NCBI RefSeq assembly: GCF_025244905.1
Contig: NZ_CP104285.1
Span: 186,001-250,000, forward strand
Source: Enterobacter mori
GTDB lineage: Bacteria; Pseudomonadota; Gammaproteobacteria; Enterobacterales; Enterobacteriaceae
Direction of reading: 5' to 3'
DNA length: 64,000 bases
Shown: positions 1-9,322 of the stretch, one piece after another
Position numbering within the stretch: the stretch's first letter is position 1
Layout of the letters: each line of letters opens with the position of its first letter
The notes under the pieces: generated by a model
Told to the model about the DNA's origin: nothing
The model's database searches: none
The model's input: only the letters and a program-made list of their open reading frames with translations
Translations under genes and position numbers: made by a program

Positions 1-496
1 CGACGGCTGCTTTCAGCTGCGGGTTATGCGCGGCATACAGCCAGCTAATGCGCCCGCCCCAGCAGAAGCCGGTCACCAGCAGACGATGTGCATCACCCCC
101 GTTGCGCGCGGCCCAGCTGGCAACGTGATCAAGGTCAGCCAGCACCTGGGCATCCGGGACTTTGCTCACCAGATTGTTGAACAACGTAGGGATATCGCTG
201 TAATCGTTTGGATCGCCCTGACGGAAATAGAGCTCTGGCGCAATAGCCAGGTACCCTTCCAGCGCCAGGCGGCGGCAGAGGTCGCGAATATGTTCGTGAA
301 CGCCAAAAATCTCCTGAACCACAATCACGATCGGCAGCGGACCCTCTGCTGATTTTGGCCGCGCGTGATAAGCAGGCATATTCTCCCCCTGCGAGGGGAT
401 GGAGGTCTCACCCGCAGTAATGGCTTCTTCTGAGGTTGAGACGATGGTTGAAGCATGCGGAGCCGCAGCAGGTGCAAAACCGGTTTTTTCAGTCAT
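1..496 (-). CDS. ysgA: Dienelactone hydrolase family protein, N-terminal part (cut by window edge)
   Basis: The reverse strand is open from an ATG at 496 to the window edge, giving about 165 residues of an alpha/beta hydrolase. After a polar N-terminus it has the typical strand PIVIVVQEIFG, a loop with LALEGYLAIAPELYFRQGD, and the nucleophile elbow GFCWGG, whose Cys is the expected nucleophile of the dienelactone hydrolase family. In E. coli the homologue ysgA sits divergently next to udp, exactly as here. The physiological substrate is not known. The C-terminal part with the Asp and His of the triad lies outside the window. Start and family are well supported; the function is only family-level. 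Confidence 0.85.
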   Translation of the reverse strand, partial: MTEKTGFAPAAAPHASTIVSTSEEAITAGETSIPSQGENMPAYHARPKSAEGPLPIVIVVQEIFGVHEHIRDLCRRLALEGYLAIAPELYFRQGDPNDYSDIPTLFNNLVSKVPDAQVLADLDHVASWAARNGGDAHRLLVTGFCWGGRISWLYAAHNPQLKAAV

Positions 497-611
497 GGCA
501 TTCTCCGTACCAATGAGTTAGCGCAAAGGTAAATATAGTCACCAGGTTAACAACCCACAGTGCCTTATACGGTCTATCTTTTGTGCAGCACCTGTCGATA
601 TAACTTGTTAA

Positions 612-713
612 TGTGATGTAAGTCACTATTTAATGGAAATTAAATGCAATAAATTTCATTCATGGTGAGGTGTGTCACGAAATTATGCGTAGTGCTTCTG
701 TAAAGTACCGTTT
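612..713 (+). promoter_or_regulatory. udp promoter with two CRP sites
   Basis: Two CRP-like sites are visible: TGTGA-N6-TCACT at 612-627 and GGTGA-N6-TCACG at 664-679. Their centres are 52 bp apart, the spacing I recall for the two CRP sites (-41.5 and -93.5) of the E. coli udp promoter, where CytR binds in between. This places the transcription start near 713 and a weak -10 (TAAAGT) at 701-706. Regulation by cAMP-CRP and CytR is inferred from the match; no separate CytR motif was identified. Confidence 0.75.
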
Positions 714-752
714 TACTTCTTCTGACTAACCGACCCACAGAGGAGTCACCCT

Positions 753-1514
753 ATGTCTAAGTCTGATGTTTTTCATCTCGGCCTCACTAAAAACGATTTA
801 CAAGGGGCTACGCTCGCTATCGTCCCTGGCGATCCTGAGCGTGTGGAAAAGATCGCCGCGCTGATGGATAAGCCGGTTAAGCTGGCAGCGCATCGCGAAT
901 TCACCACCTGGCGCGCAGAGCTGGACGGTAAAGCGGTGATCGTGTGCTCTACCGGTATTGGTGGCCCGTCTACCTCTATCGCCGTTGAAGAGCTGGCGCA
1001 GCTGGGCATCCGTACTTTCCTGCGCATCGGCACCACTGGCGCCATTCAGCCGCACATCAACGTCGGCGACGTGCTGGTCACGACCGCGTCCGTGCGTCTG
1101 GACGGGGCAAGCCTGCATTTTGCGCCGATGGAATTCCCGGCAGTGGCCGACTTCGAATGCACCACCGCGCTGGTTGAAGCCGCGAAGTCCGTTGGCGCAA
1201 CCACCCACGTGGGCGTAACTGCCTCTTCCGATACCTTCTACCCGGGCCAGGAGCGTTACGACACCTTCTCTGGCCGCGTGGTAAGCCGCTTCAAAGGCTC
1301 CATGGAAGAGTGGCAGTCGATGGGCGTGATGAACTATGAAATGGAATCTGCGACGCTGCTGACCATGTGCGCAAGCCAGGGTCTGCGTGCCGGTATGGTG
1401 GCGGGCGTTATCGTCAACCGTACCCAGCAGGAGATCCCGAACGCTGAAACCATGAAGCAGACTGAAAGCCATGCGGTGAAAATCGTGGTTGAAGCGGCGC
1501 GCCGCCTGATCTAA
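753..1514 (+). CDS. udp: Uridine phosphorylase
   Basis: This 253-residue cytosolic enzyme splits uridine with phosphate into uracil and ribose-1-phosphate in pyrimidine salvage. The length matches E. coli Udp. Visible family signatures are the phosphate-binding segment around IVPGDPERV (residues 23-31), the [20 protein letters not shown] stretch typical of the PNP/UDP family, and the nucleoside-binding [11 protein letters not shown] segment near residue 195. An SD sequence (GAGGAG) precedes the ATG at good spacing. The gene stands alone between a CRP-controlled promoter and a strong terminator, as in E. coli. Confidence 0.97.
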   Translation: MSKSDVFHLGLTKNDLQGATLAIVPGDPERVEKIAALMDKPVKLAAHREFTTWRAELDGKAVIVCSTGIGGPSTSIAVEELAQLGIRTFLRIGTTGAIQPHINVGDVLVTTASVRLDGASLHFAPMEFPAVADFECTTALVEAAKSVGATTHVGVTASSDTFYPGQERYDTFSGRVVSRFKGSMEEWQSMGVMNYEMESATLLTMCASQGLRAGMVAGVIVNRTQQEIPNAETMKQTESHAVKIVVEAARRLI

Positions 1515-1530
1515 TTCTCTCTTCGGTGCT

Positions 1531-1562
1531 AAAAGGCCGACATGCTCGGCCTTTTCTTTTTT
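1531..1562 (+). terminator. Rho-independent terminator after udp
   Basis: The inverted repeat AAAAGGCCGA / TCGGCCTTTT with a 5-nt loop is followed by a T-rich tail (TTTTCTTTTTT). It lies 17 nt after the udp stop codon. Confidence 0.9.
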
Positions 1563-1654
1563 GCGTAACGCCTCGCAGGAAAACCCTTTCAAACTGGACG
1601 TTCATACAGCACAATTCTATTTTGTGCGGGTTACACGTGGATGCAGGGGGCATT

Positions 1655-3112
1655 GTGGATATCTCAATCCTGGTTTATGCGGTAGTTACGCTGGTAAGCG
1701 TGGGGATTGGCTGGCTCATTTCCGGCTACCAGCATGCGCAGCAGAAAGCCGAACAGCTGGCAGAGCGCGAAGAGATCGTCGCCGAACTCAGCGCGACGAA
1801 ACAACAGCTTGCGCTGAGTGACCACTGGCGCGACGAGTGCGAACTGCTCAATAACGAACTGCGCAATCTGCGTGATATCAATACCTCGCTGGAGGCCGAT
1901 CTCCGTGAAGTGACCACCCGTCTTGAGTCCACCCAACTGCACGCCGAAGACAAAATCCGTCAGATGATCAACAGCGAGCAGCGTCTTAGCGAGCAGTTTG
2001 AGAACCTCGCGAACCGCATTTTTGAGCACAGCAATCGCCGCGTGGATGAGCAAAACCGCCAGAGCCTTAACAGCCTGCTGACGCCGCTGCGTGAACAGCT
2101 GGACGGCTTTCGCCGTCAGGTACAGGACAGCTTTGGTCAGGAGGCCCGCGAGCGCCACACGCTGGCGCATGAAATTCGTAATCTCCAGCAGCTGAATGCC
2201 CAGATGGCGCAGGAGGCGGTCAACCTGACGCGCGCGCTAAAAGGTGATAACAAAGCGCAGGGAAACTGGGGCGAAGTGGTCATGACGCGCGTGCTGGAGG
2301 CCTCTGGCCTGCGCGAAGGATACGAATACGAAACGCAGGTCAGCATTGAAAACGATGCGCGCTCGCGGATGCAGCCGGATGTCATTGTTCGTCTGCCGCA
2401 GGGCAAAGATGTGGTTATCGACGCCAAAATGACGCTGGTGGCCTATGAGCGCTACTTCAACGCGGAAGATGACTACACCCGCGAAACAGCGTTGCAGGAG
2501 CACATCGCCTCCGTGCGTAACCATATCCGTCTGCTGGGCAGAAAAGATTATCAGCAATTGCCGGGGCTGCGATCGCTAGACTACGTGCTGATGTTTATCC
2601 CGGTAGAGCCTGCCTTCCTGCTGGCGCTCGACAGACAGCCCGAACTGATCACCGAAGCGCTAAAAAATAACATTATGCTGGTCAGCCCAACCACGTTGCT
2701 GGTGGCCTTGCGGACCATTGCTAATCTGTGGCGTTACGAGCATCAAAGCCGTAACGCGCAACACATTGCCGATCGCGCCAGCAAGCTGTACGACAAAATG
2801 CGCCTGTTTGTGGACGATATGTCTTCGGTCGGGCAAAGCCTGGATCGTGCGCAGGATAACTACCGCCAGGCGATGAAAAAGCTCTCCTCCGGGCGTGGTA
2901 ACCTGCTGGCGCAAGCCGAAGCGTTTCGCAGCCTGGGGGTGGAGGTGAAACGCGAGATTAATCCGGAATTGGTTGAACAGGCGACGTCGCAGGACGAAGA
3001 GTTTCGCCTGCGTGAAGGCGCAGATGAACAAAATACGCACAGTGAAGACAACGATTTAGCGGCGAATTTATCGCCAGAAGAGCAGCCGACGCGTTTCTTT
3101 CGCGGTGGTTGA
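1655..3112 (+). CDS. rmuC: DNA recombination protein RmuC
   Basis: RmuC is a membrane-anchored, nuclease-like protein; E. coli rmuC mutants show raised recombination at short inverted repeats. I place the start at the GTG at 1655, because the reading VDISILVYAVV aligns with the E. coli N-terminus and AGGGGG lies just upstream; the frame is open further 5' but that part is not conserved. The product is 485 residues (E. coli about 475). One N-terminal membrane segment (residues 3-23) is followed by a long coiled coil to about residue 190. The RmuC domain follows, with GNWGEVVMTRVLE and PDVIVRLPQGKDVVIDAKM, the latter resembling a PD-(D/E)xK core. Confidence 0.93.
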   Translation: MDISILVYAVVTLVSVGIGWLISGYQHAQQKAEQLAEREEIVAELSATKQQLALSDHWRDECELLNNELRNLRDINTSLEADLREVTTRLESTQLHAEDKIRQMINSEQRLSEQFENLANRIFEHSNRRVDEQNRQSLNSLLTPLREQLDGFRRQVQDSFGQEARERHTLAHEIRNLQQLNAQMAQEAVNLTRALKGDNKAQGNWGEVVMTRVLEASGLREGYEYETQVSIENDARSRMQPDVIVRLPQGKDVVIDAKMTLVAYERYFNAEDDYTRETALQEHIASVRNHIRLLGRKDYQQLPGLRSLDYVLMFIPVEPAFLLALDRQPELITEALKNNIMLVSPTTLLVALRTIANLWRYEHQSRNAQHIADRASKLYDKMRLFVDDMSSVGQSLDRAQDNYRQAMKKLSSGRGNLLAQAEAFRSLGVEVKREINPELVEQATSQDEEFRLREGADEQNTHSEDNDLAANLSPEEQPTRFFRGG

Positions 3113-3178
3113 ATCGTAGGGCAAACGCGCCCAATCTGTTACACTTCACGAACATTTTACTGATAAGCAGGCTCTGAG

Positions 3179-3934
3179 ATGGTTGACGATTCACAAGACA
3201 CGACGCACTTTGGCTTTCAGACTGTAGCCAAAGCGCAGAAAGCTGACATGGTGGCCCACGTATTTCATTCCGTGGCGGCGAAGTACGATGTGATGAATGA
3301 CTTGATGTCCTTCGGCATTCATCGCTTGTGGAAGCGCTTTACTATTGACTGCAGCGGTGTGCGTCGTGGACAAACAGTTCTCGATCTGGCTGGCGGAACG
3401 GGCGATCTGACGGCGAAATTCTCCCGTCTGGTGGGTGAAACCGGTCGCGTCGTGCTGGCAGATATCAACGACTCAATGCTGAAAATGGGACGCGAGAAAC
3501 TGCGTAACATCGGCGTGGTGGGTAACGTGGAATATGTGCAGGCAAACGCCGAAGCGCTGCCGTTTCCGGATAACACCTTTGACTGCATCACCATCTCTTT
3601 TGGTCTGCGTAACGTCACCGATAAAGACAAAGCGCTGCGCTCCATGTACCGCGTGCTGAAGCCGGGTGGACGTCTGCTGGTGCTTGAATTCTCCAAACCG
3701 ATTATCGAGCCGCTGAGCAAAGCCTACGACGCCTACTCCTTCCACGTTCTGCCGCGTATTGGTGAGCTGGTTGCGAACGATGCAGAGAGCTATCGCTACC
3801 TGGCCGAATCCATCCGTATGCACCCGGATCAGGATACCCTGAAAGCGATGATGCAGGACGCGGGTTTTGAAAACGTTGAGTATTTCAACATGACGGCGGG
3901 TGTCGTCGCGCTGCACCGCGGTTACAAGTTCTGA
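3179..3934 (+). CDS. ubiE: Bifunctional demethylmenaquinone / 2-polyprenyl-benzoquinol methyltransferase UbiE
   Basis: UbiE is the SAM-dependent C-methyltransferase shared by ubiquinone and menaquinone synthesis. The 251 residues equal the E. coli length. The class I SAM-binding motif [12 protein letters not shown] sits near residues 66-77, and the family signature [20 protein letters not shown] lies around residue 142. It opens the ubiE-ubiJ-ubiB run; ubiJ starts 13 bp after its stop, so the three are likely co-transcribed. Confidence 0.97.
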   Translation: MVDDSQDTTHFGFQTVAKAQKADMVAHVFHSVAAKYDVMNDLMSFGIHRLWKRFTIDCSGVRRGQTVLDLAGGTGDLTAKFSRLVGETGRVVLADINDSMLKMGREKLRNIGVVGNVEYVQANAEALPFPDNTFDCITISFGLRNVTDKDKALRSMYRVLKPGGRLLVLEFSKPIIEPLSKAYDAYSFHVLPRIGELVANDAESYRYLAESIRMHPDQDTLKAMMQDAGFENVEYFNMTAGVVALHRGYKF

Positions 3935-3947
3935 GTGGAGGTGTCCC

Positions 3948-4553
3948 GTGCCCTTTAAACCCTTAGTCACCGCAGGCATTGAGAATGTACTGAATGCCTT
4001 TCTGTATCGTGCTCCGGCGCTGAAGGCTGCGCGTCAGCGGCTTAACGGAAAGGTACTGCGTATCGTTTTAAAAGAGTTCTCGACGCCGCTTGTGCTGGTC
4101 TTCAGCGAGCGCCAGCTTGACGTTCTGGGTGAATGGGAGGGCGAGGCGGATTGCTCGGTCATCACCCATATGAGCGTGCTGCCAAAACTGCGCGATCGTC
4201 AGCAACTGACGGCGCTTATCCGCAGTGGTGAACTCGAAGTTGAAGGCGACATTCAGGTCGTACAGAACTTCGTGGCGCTCAGCGATCTGGCTGAGTTTGA
4301 CCCGGCAGAACTGCTTGCGCCTTTTATTGGCGACATCGCCGCCGAAGGGATTGGGAAAGTTATTCATGGCGGTACGTCGTTCCTGCGCAAAAATCTGCAG
4401 CGACAGCAGCGCTATGCCGCAGAAGTCCTCACCGAAGAGTGGCGCATGGCCCCCGGGTCGCTGGAAGTGGCATGGTTTGCAGAAGAGACCGCTGCTGTTG
4501 AACGCGCGGTTGATGCGTTAACCAAACGCCTGGAAAAACTGGAGGGCAAATGA
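3948..4553 (+). CDS. ubiJ: Ubiquinone biosynthesis accessory factor UbiJ (SCP2 domain)
   Basis: UbiJ binds lipid through an N-terminal SCP2 domain and organises the soluble aerobic ubiquinone complex with UbiK. I choose the GTG at 3948 (reading as [14 protein letters not shown]), preceded by GTGGAGG. This gives 201 residues, the E. coli length; the frame is open upstream but overlaps ubiE. The C-terminus is a predicted coiled coil ([19 protein letters not shown]). The gene overlaps ubiB by 4 nt (ATGA), indicating translational coupling. In E. coli the 3' part of this gene also gives rise to the sRNA EsrE; I cannot tell whether that holds here. Confidence 0.93.
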   Translation: MPFKPLVTAGIENVLNAFLYRAPALKAARQRLNGKVLRIVLKEFSTPLVLVFSERQLDVLGEWEGEADCSVITHMSVLPKLRDRQQLTALIRSGELEVEGDIQVVQNFVALSDLAEFDPAELLAPFIGDIAAEGIGKVIHGGTSFLRKNLQRQQRYAAEVLTEEWRMAPGSLEVAWFAEETAAVERAVDALTKRLEKLEGK

Positions 4554-6190
4554 CGCCTGGTGAAATTCGGCGCCTCTATTTTATTGTTCGCACCTTTTTG
4601 AGCTACGGGCTCGACGAGCTTATCCCCAGAATGCGTATCACGCTGCCGCTTCGTATCTGGCGGCGCACGCTGTTCTGGATGCCAAATCGCCACAAAGACC
4701 AGGTTTTAGGCGAACGCTTGCGTCTTGCGCTGCAGGAGCTGGGCCCGGTATGGATCAAGTTTGGGCAGATGCTTTCTACCCGCCGCGATCTCTTCCCACC
4801 GCAAATTGCCGATGAACTGGCGATGTTGCAGGATCGCGTTGCTCCGTTTGATGGGGTGAGAGCGAAGAAGCAGATCGAAGAAGCGATGGGCAATATTCCT
4901 GTAGAAACCTGGTTTGATGATTTCGACATTCAGCCGCTTGCATCGGCCTCCATTGCCCAGGTACACACGGCTCGCCTGAAAGAAAACGGTAAAGAAGTGG
5001 TTATCAAGGTTATTCGCCCGGATATCCTGCCGATCATCAAAGCCGATATGAAGCTGATCTACAGGTTGGCCCGTTGGGTACCGCGCTTGTTACCGGATGG
5101 CCGCCGACTGCGCCCGATGGAAGTGGTGCGGGAGTATGAAAAAACGCTGATCGACGAGCTCAACCTGCTGCGTGAATCGGCGAACGCCATTCAGCTGCGT
5201 CGTAACTTTGAAGACAGCCCGATGCTGTATGTTCCTGAAGTCTATTCTGACTATTGCAGCCAGAACATGATGGTCATGGAGCGTATTTACGGTATTCCGG
5301 TCTCGGATGTTGTTGCGCTGGAAAAGCAGGGCACCAACATGAAGCTGCTGGCCGAGCGTGGTGTGCAGGTCTTCTTTACCCAGGTCTTCCGCGACAGTTT
5401 TTTCCATGCGGACATGCACCCGGGTAATATCTTCGTGAGCTACGAACACCCGGAGGATCCGAAGTACATCGGGATCGACTGCGGGATTGTGGGTTCGCTG
5501 AACAAAGAAGATAAACGCTATCTCGCAGAAAATTTCATCGCTTTCTTCAACCGCGACTACCGTAAGGTGGCCGAGCTGCACGTGGATTCTGGCTGGGTTC
5601 CACCAGACACCAATGTCGAAGAGTTTGAGTTTGCGATCCGCACGGTATGCGAACCGATTTTCGAAAAACCGCTGTCGGAGATCTCCTTCGGTCACGTTTT
5701 GTTGAACCTTTTCAATACCGCGCGTCGCTTCAATATGGAAGTGCAGCCACAATTAGTTTTACTTCAGAAAACATTACTTTACGTTGAGGGAGTAGGTCGC
5801 CAGCTCTATCCTCAGTTAGACTTATGGAAAACGGCGAAACCTTTCCTTGAATCCTGGATTAAAGATCAGGTTGGCATTCCAGCGCTGGTACGCTCCCTTA
5901 AGGAGAAAGGCCCGTTTTGGATTGAAAAAATGCCTGAAATTCCTGAACTGGTTTACGACAGTTTGCGTCAGAGCAAGAACCTCCAGCACAGCATGGATAA
6001 AATCGCGCACGAGCTTCAGTCCAGCCGCGTGCGACAGGGACAATCACGCTATCTCTTTGGCATTGGCGCGACGTTGCTGCTGAGCGGTACGCTGTTGCTC
6101 ATCAATCGCCCTGACTGGGAGATGATGCCCGCCTGGATCATGGCTGGCGGCGTTGTTGTCTGGCTTGCTGGCTGGAGAAAAACGCGCTGA
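4550..6190 (+). CDS. ubiB: Ubiquinone biosynthesis ABC1/ADCK-family ATPase UbiB
   Basis: UbiB is an atypical protein-kinase-like ATPase required for aerobic ubiquinone synthesis at the inner membrane. The 546 residues match E. coli UbiB. ABC1 hallmarks are present: the KxGQ motif ([16 protein letters not shown]), the Ala/Ser-rich nucleotide loop [12 protein letters not shown], the catalytic loop [11 protein letters not shown], and the metal-binding [10 protein letters not shown] in place of the DFG motif. The C-terminus has two hydrophobic helices (about residues 500-540) that fit membrane anchoring. The start is fixed by the 4-nt overlap with ubiJ. Confidence 0.96.
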   Translation: MTPGEIRRLYFIVRTFLSYGLDELIPRMRITLPLRIWRRTLFWMPNRHKDQVLGERLRLALQELGPVWIKFGQMLSTRRDLFPPQIADELAMLQDRVAPFDGVRAKKQIEEAMGNIPVETWFDDFDIQPLASASIAQVHTARLKENGKEVVIKVIRPDILPIIKADMKLIYRLARWVPRLLPDGRRLRPMEVVREYEKTLIDELNLLRESANAIQLRRNFEDSPMLYVPEVYSDYCSQNMMVMERIYGIPVSDVVALEKQGTNMKLLAERGVQVFFTQVFRDSFFHADMHPGNIFVSYEHPEDPKYIGIDCGIVGSLNKEDKRYLAENFIAFFNRDYRKVAELHVDSGWVPPDTNVEEFEFAIRTVCEPIFEKPLSEISFGHVLLNLFNTARRFNMEVQPQLVLLQKTLLYVEGVGRQLYPQLDLWKTAKPFLESWIKDQVGIPALVRSLKEKGPFWIEKMPEIPELVYDSLRQSKNLQHSMDKIAHELQSSRVRQGQSRYLFGIGATLLLSGTLLLINRPDWEMMPAWIMAGGVVVWLAGWRKTR

Positions 6191-6207
6191 TTTTGCGTCG
6201 CTATCAC

Positions 6208-6234
6208 CAGGTTGCATACGTATAATGCAACCTG
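6208..6234 (+). promoter_or_regulatory. Inverted repeat overlapping the tatA promoter -10
   Basis: A perfect 10-bp inverted repeat, CAGGTTGCAT / ATGCAACCTG with a 7-bp centre, spans 6208-6234. It contains TATAAT at 6221-6226, a probable -10 for tatABC; no good -35 is visible at 17 bp. No T-run follows, so it is not a classical terminator of ubiB. It may be an operator or only a hairpin. Confidence 0.5.
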
Positions 6235-6266
6235 ACTCATTAAGCATCTATCACTGAGGATTACGT

Positions 6267-6521
6267 ATGGGTGGTATCAGTATCTGGCAATTGTTAATCA
6301 TTGCCGTCATCGTCGTACTGCTGTTTGGTACGAAGAAACTCGGTTCTATCGGTTCCGACCTTGGTGCATCTATCAAAGGCTTTAAGAAGGCCATGGGTGA
6401 TGATGAAAGTAAGCAGGATAAAACCAGCCAGGACGCTGACTTTACTGCTAAATCCATCGCTGACAAGCAAGATGAAGCCAAAAAGGAAGACGCTAAACGC
6501 CACGATAAAGAGCAGGTGTAA
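6267..6521 (+). CDS. tatA: Sec-independent protein translocase subunit TatA
   Basis: TatA oligomerises in the inner membrane to form the transport path for folded twin-arginine precursors. The 84-residue product has the N-terminal transmembrane helix ([16 protein letters not shown]), the FG-KK hinge and the amphipathic helix [20 protein letters not shown] charged, Lys/Asp-rich tail follows. Size and arrangement match E. coli TatA. tatB begins 3 nt after the stop, so the genes are one operon. Confidence 0.97.
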   Translation: MGGISIWQLLIIAVIVVLLFGTKKLGSIGSDLGASIKGFKKAMGDDESKQDKTSQDADFTAKSIADKQDEAKKEDAKRHDKEQV

Positions 6522-6524
6522 TTC

Positions 6525-7067
6525 GTGTTCGACATTGGTTTTAGTGAGCTGCTGCTGGTCTTTGTGATTGGTTTGATTGTGCTGGGGCCGCAGCGTCTCC
6601 CTGTTGCGGTCAAAACCGTGGTGGGATGGGTGCGTGCGCTTCGCTCGCTGGCAACCACCGTGCAAAACGAGCTGGCGCAGGAGCTTAAGCTCCAGGAATT
6701 TCAGGACAGCCTGAAAAAGGTTGAGAAGGCGAGCATGGAAAATCTGACGCCCGAGCTGAAAGCATCAATGGATGAGCTGCGCGAAGCGGCGGAATCCATG
6801 AAGCGTTCTTACAGCGTCAACGATCCTGAAAAGGCCAGTGATGAAGCTAACACCATCCATAACCCGGTGGTGAAGGGCAGCGAAGAGCAGCGCGAGGGCG
6901 TAACGCCGTCCAGCGCGGAGCATCAGGCTGCTGCACCAGAACAGACGCCGCAGGAACCTGAAGTGAAAAAACAGGCGCAGCCGGTAGAGCCGGTGTTAAA
7001 AGCGGCTGAAGCAAAGCCTGCTGCGTCCGTTTCCGAATCGTCCCCTTCCTCGAGTGATAAAGCGTAA
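6525..7067 (+). CDS. tatB: Sec-independent protein translocase subunit TatB
   Basis: TatB forms the twin-arginine signal receptor together with TatC. The frame starts with GTG at 6525. It shows the short N-terminal helix [22 protein letters not shown] with the conserved Glu at residue 8 and Pro at residue 22, followed by a long amphipathic helix. The tail (about residues 100-180) is low-complexity, rich in Ala, Pro, Glu and Lys, and slightly longer than in E. coli (180 versus 171 residues), the usual place for length variation in this protein. Confidence 0.96.
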   Translation: MFDIGFSELLLVFVIGLIVLGPQRLPVAVKTVVGWVRALRSLATTVQNELAQELKLQEFQDSLKKVEKASMENLTPELKASMDELREAAESMKRSYSVNDPEKASDEANTIHNPVVKGSEEQREGVTPSSAEHQAAAPEQTPQEPEVKKQAQPVEPVLKAAEAKPAASVSESSPSSSDKA

Positions 7068-7069
7068 AC

Positions 7070-7840
7070 ATGGCAGTAGATGATACTCAACCGCTCATTA
7101 CGCACCTCATTGAGCTGCGCAAGCGCCTGTTAAACTGCATTATTGCGGTTCTCCTTATATTCCTGTGCCTGGTCTATTTTGCCAACGATATCTATCAGGT
7201 GGTGTCTGCACCGCTGATTAAACAGATGCCGCTGGGCGCGACGATGATCGCAACGGATGTTGCCTCACCGTTTTTCACCCCGATCAAGCTGACCTTCTGG
7301 GTATCCTTGATTGCGTCTGCGCCGGTCATTTTGTACCAGGTCTGGGCCTTCGTCGCTCCGGCGCTGTACAAGCACGAGCGTAAACTGGTGATCCCACTGC
7401 TGGTCTCCAGCTCGCTGCTGTTCTATATCGGCATGGCGTTCGCCTATTTCGTTGTCTTCCCTCTGGCCTTTGGCTTCCTGACGCATACCGCGCCGGAAGG
7501 GGTTCAGGTGTCGACAGACATCGCCAGCTATCTCAGCTTTGTTATGGCGCTGTTTATGGCGTTCGGTGTGGCGTTCGAAGTGCCAGTGGCCATCGTCCTG
7601 CTCTGCTGGGTAGGGGTGACAACGCCTGACGATCTCCGCAAGAAGCGCCCCTATATCCTCGTAGGCGCATTTGTGGTGGGCATGCTGCTGACGCCACCGG
7701 ATGTCTTCTCGCAAACCTTACTGGCGATACCGATGTATTGTTTGTTTGAGGTCGGCGTGTTCTTCTCGCGCTTCTATGTGGGCAAACGACGTCCGCCGGA
7801 AGATGAAGAAGACGGGTCTGAAAAGACCACTGAAGAATAA
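7070..7840 (+). CDS. tatC: Sec-independent protein translocase subunit TatC
   Basis: TatC is the polytopic inner-membrane receptor that recognises the twin-arginine signal peptide. The 256 residues show six hydrophobic segments. The conserved cytosolic N-terminus reads [13 protein letters not shown], and the first periplasmic loop and TM3-TM4 region contain the FxP/E patterns of the family ([12 protein letters not shown]). The C-terminus is acidic. It follows tatB by 2 nt, completing tatABC. Confidence 0.97.
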   Translation: MAVDDTQPLITHLIELRKRLLNCIIAVLLIFLCLVYFANDIYQVVSAPLIKQMPLGATMIATDVASPFFTPIKLTFWVSLIASAPVILYQVWAFVAPALYKHERKLVIPLLVSSSLLFYIGMAFAYFVVFPLAFGFLTHTAPEGVQVSTDIASYLSFVMALFMAFGVAFEVPVAIVLLCWVGVTTPDDLRKKRPYILVGAFVVGMLLTPPDVFSQTLLAIPMYCLFEVGVFFSRFYVGKRRPPEDEEDGSEKTTEE

Positions 7841-7846
7841 AACCAG

Positions 7847-7862
7847 CCGCCCGTCAGGGCGG
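7847..7862 (+). other. Hairpin between tatC and tatD
   Basis: The perfect stem CCGCCC-GTCA-GGGCGG begins 6 nt after the tatC stop. It lacks a T-run, so it is more likely a 3' stabilising or partial attenuating hairpin than a full terminator. Confidence 0.5.
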
Positions 7863-7881
7863 TTGTCATATGGAGAGGGGC

Positions 7882-8664
7882 ATGTTTGATATTGGACTTA
7901 ACCTGACCAGTTCGCAGTTCGCGAAAGACCGTGATGAGGTCGTCGCCCGTGCTTTTGCCGCCGGGGTGAAAGGGCTATTGCTGACGGGAACCAACCTGCA
8001 TGAGAGTGAGCAGGCGCAACTGCTGGCGCAACGCTACGAACACTGCTGGTCAACCGCAGGCGTCCACCCTCATGACAGTAGCCAGTGGACGCAACACAGC
8101 GCTGAAACGCTCCACGCGCTGGCAAGAACGCCACAGGTGGTCGCCATCGGCGAGTGCGGTCTCGATTTCAACCGCAACTTTTCCACGCCGGAAGACCAGG
8201 AAAAAGCCTTCACCGCGCAGCTGGCGCTGGCCGCAGAGCTTGAAATGCCGGTGTTTATGCATTGCCGCGATGCGCATGAGCGTTTTCTCACCCTTCTGGA
8301 ACCGTGGCTGGATAAACTGCCTGGTGCGGTGTTGCACTGTTTTACCGGCTCGCGTCAGGACGCGTTGGATTGCCTGAATCGAGGACTTTATCTGGGCATT
8401 ACCGGCTGGGTTTGCGATGAGCGTCGCGGGTTGGAACTGCGTGAATTGTTGCCGGCGATCCCGGCCGAACGCCTGCTGCTGGAAACCGATGCCCCTTATT
8501 TGCTGCCGCGCGACATGAAACCCAAACCGGCCTCGCGGCGTAACGAACCAGCGTATCTGGGGCACATCGTTGAGAGCGTGGCGCACTGGCGCGGAGAAGA
8601 TCCGCACTGGCTGGCCGCGCAGACCGATGACAACGTGCGCCGCCTGTTTCGAATTGCCTTTTAA
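7882..8664 (+). CDS. tatD: 3'-5' ssDNA/RNA exonuclease TatD
   Basis: TatD is a metal-dependent hydrolase of the TIM-barrel TatD family. It was reported to act as an exonuclease in repair of oxidative damage and is not needed for Tat export. I choose the ATG at 7882 ([11 protein letters not shown]), which has GGAGAGG before it and gives 260 residues, the E. coli length; an in-frame ATG at 7870 lies within the SD region. Metal-binding motifs visible are [31 protein letters not shown] and LLETDAPYL. The gene converges on rfaH with a 4-nt overlap of the stop codons. Confidence 0.94.
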   Translation: MFDIGLNLTSSQFAKDRDEVVARAFAAGVKGLLLTGTNLHESEQAQLLAQRYEHCWSTAGVHPHDSSQWTQHSAETLHALARTPQVVAIGECGLDFNRNFSTPEDQEKAFTAQLALAAELEMPVFMHCRDAHERFLTLLEPWLDKLPGAVLHCFTGSRQDALDCLNRGLYLGITGWVCDERRGLELRELLPAIPAERLLLETDAPYLLPRDMKPKPASRRNEPAYLGHIVESVAHWRGEDPHWLAAQTDDNVRRLFRIAF

Positions 8665-9152
8665 AGTTTACGGAAGTCGGTGTTTTTCACGCTCTGCAGC
8701 ACCTGTTTATTCAACATGTTAAGCAGCAACATAGAGCGCGCTTCGCCATCAGGTTCAGAGAATATGGCCTGCAGGCCTTCAAAGGCACCTTCTGTAATCA
8801 CCACGCTATCGCCTGCATAAGGGGTTTCCGGGTCGGTTATCCCTTCGGGTTGTTGATAAATTGAAAGCTGATGAATGACGGTTGAGGGAACCGTCGCGGG
8901 GCTGGCGCCAAAACGGACAAAGTGACTGACACCGCGCGTGGCGCTGATTGTCGTGGTGTGGATCACTTCCGGGTCGAATTCGACGAACAGATAGTTCGGG
9001 AAGAGAGGCTCGCTGACCGTCGTGCGTTTCCCGCGCTGCATTTTTTCAAGCGTGATCACGGGCGTCAGACAATTCACAGACTGACGTTCAAGATGTTCCT
9101 GCGCGCGCTGAAGTTGCCCGCGTTTGCAATACAGTAAATACCAGGCCTGCAT
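8661..9152 (-). CDS. rfaH: Transcription antiterminator RfaH
   Basis: RfaH is the specialised NusG paralogue that loads onto RNA polymerase at ops elements and promotes expression of LPS, capsule and conjugation operons. The product from the ATG at 9152 is 163 residues ([13 protein letters not shown] at the start), one residue longer than in E. coli; an in-frame ATG upstream (9191) is not conserved. The N-terminal NGN domain contains [20 protein letters not shown]. The C-terminal KOW/alpha-hairpin region ([17 protein letters not shown]) ends in NTDFRKL. No ops element is seen near it. Confidence 0.96.
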   Translation of the reverse strand: MQAWYLLYCKRGQLQRAQEHLERQSVNCLTPVITLEKMQRGKRTTVSEPLFPNYLFVEFDPEVIHTTTISATRGVSHFVRFGASPATVPSTVIHQLSIYQQPEGITDPETPYAGDSVVITEGAFEGLQAIFSEPDGEARSMLLLNMLNKQVLQSVKNTDFRKL

Positions 9153-9271
9153 AATCACTCTTTCCCTTAGTTCGGGGCGCAAGCATATCAAAACCCTGGC
9201 CGGATCGCTAAGTTGATTATAATGGGCGAAAGTGGAGTAAGTCGTGGAAGTTCACGCTAATTTAACAAAAT

Positions 9272-9302
9272 TACAGCATCACGTAGGCTTACGCCGTATA
9301 AT
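9272..9302 (+). promoter_or_regulatory. Likely ubiD promoter
   Basis: A consensus -10 TATAAT lies at 9297-9302, 20 bp before the ubiD start codon region. The -35 region 9272-9279 (TACAGCAT) is weak. Confidence 0.45.
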
Positions 9303-9322
9303 GAAGCGCTTACAGAGAGGCC

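Noticed and set aside
1526..1654. Upstream extension of the rmuC frame
   Set aside because: It begins inside the udp terminator; the conserved N-terminus starts at GTG 1655 with a good SD.
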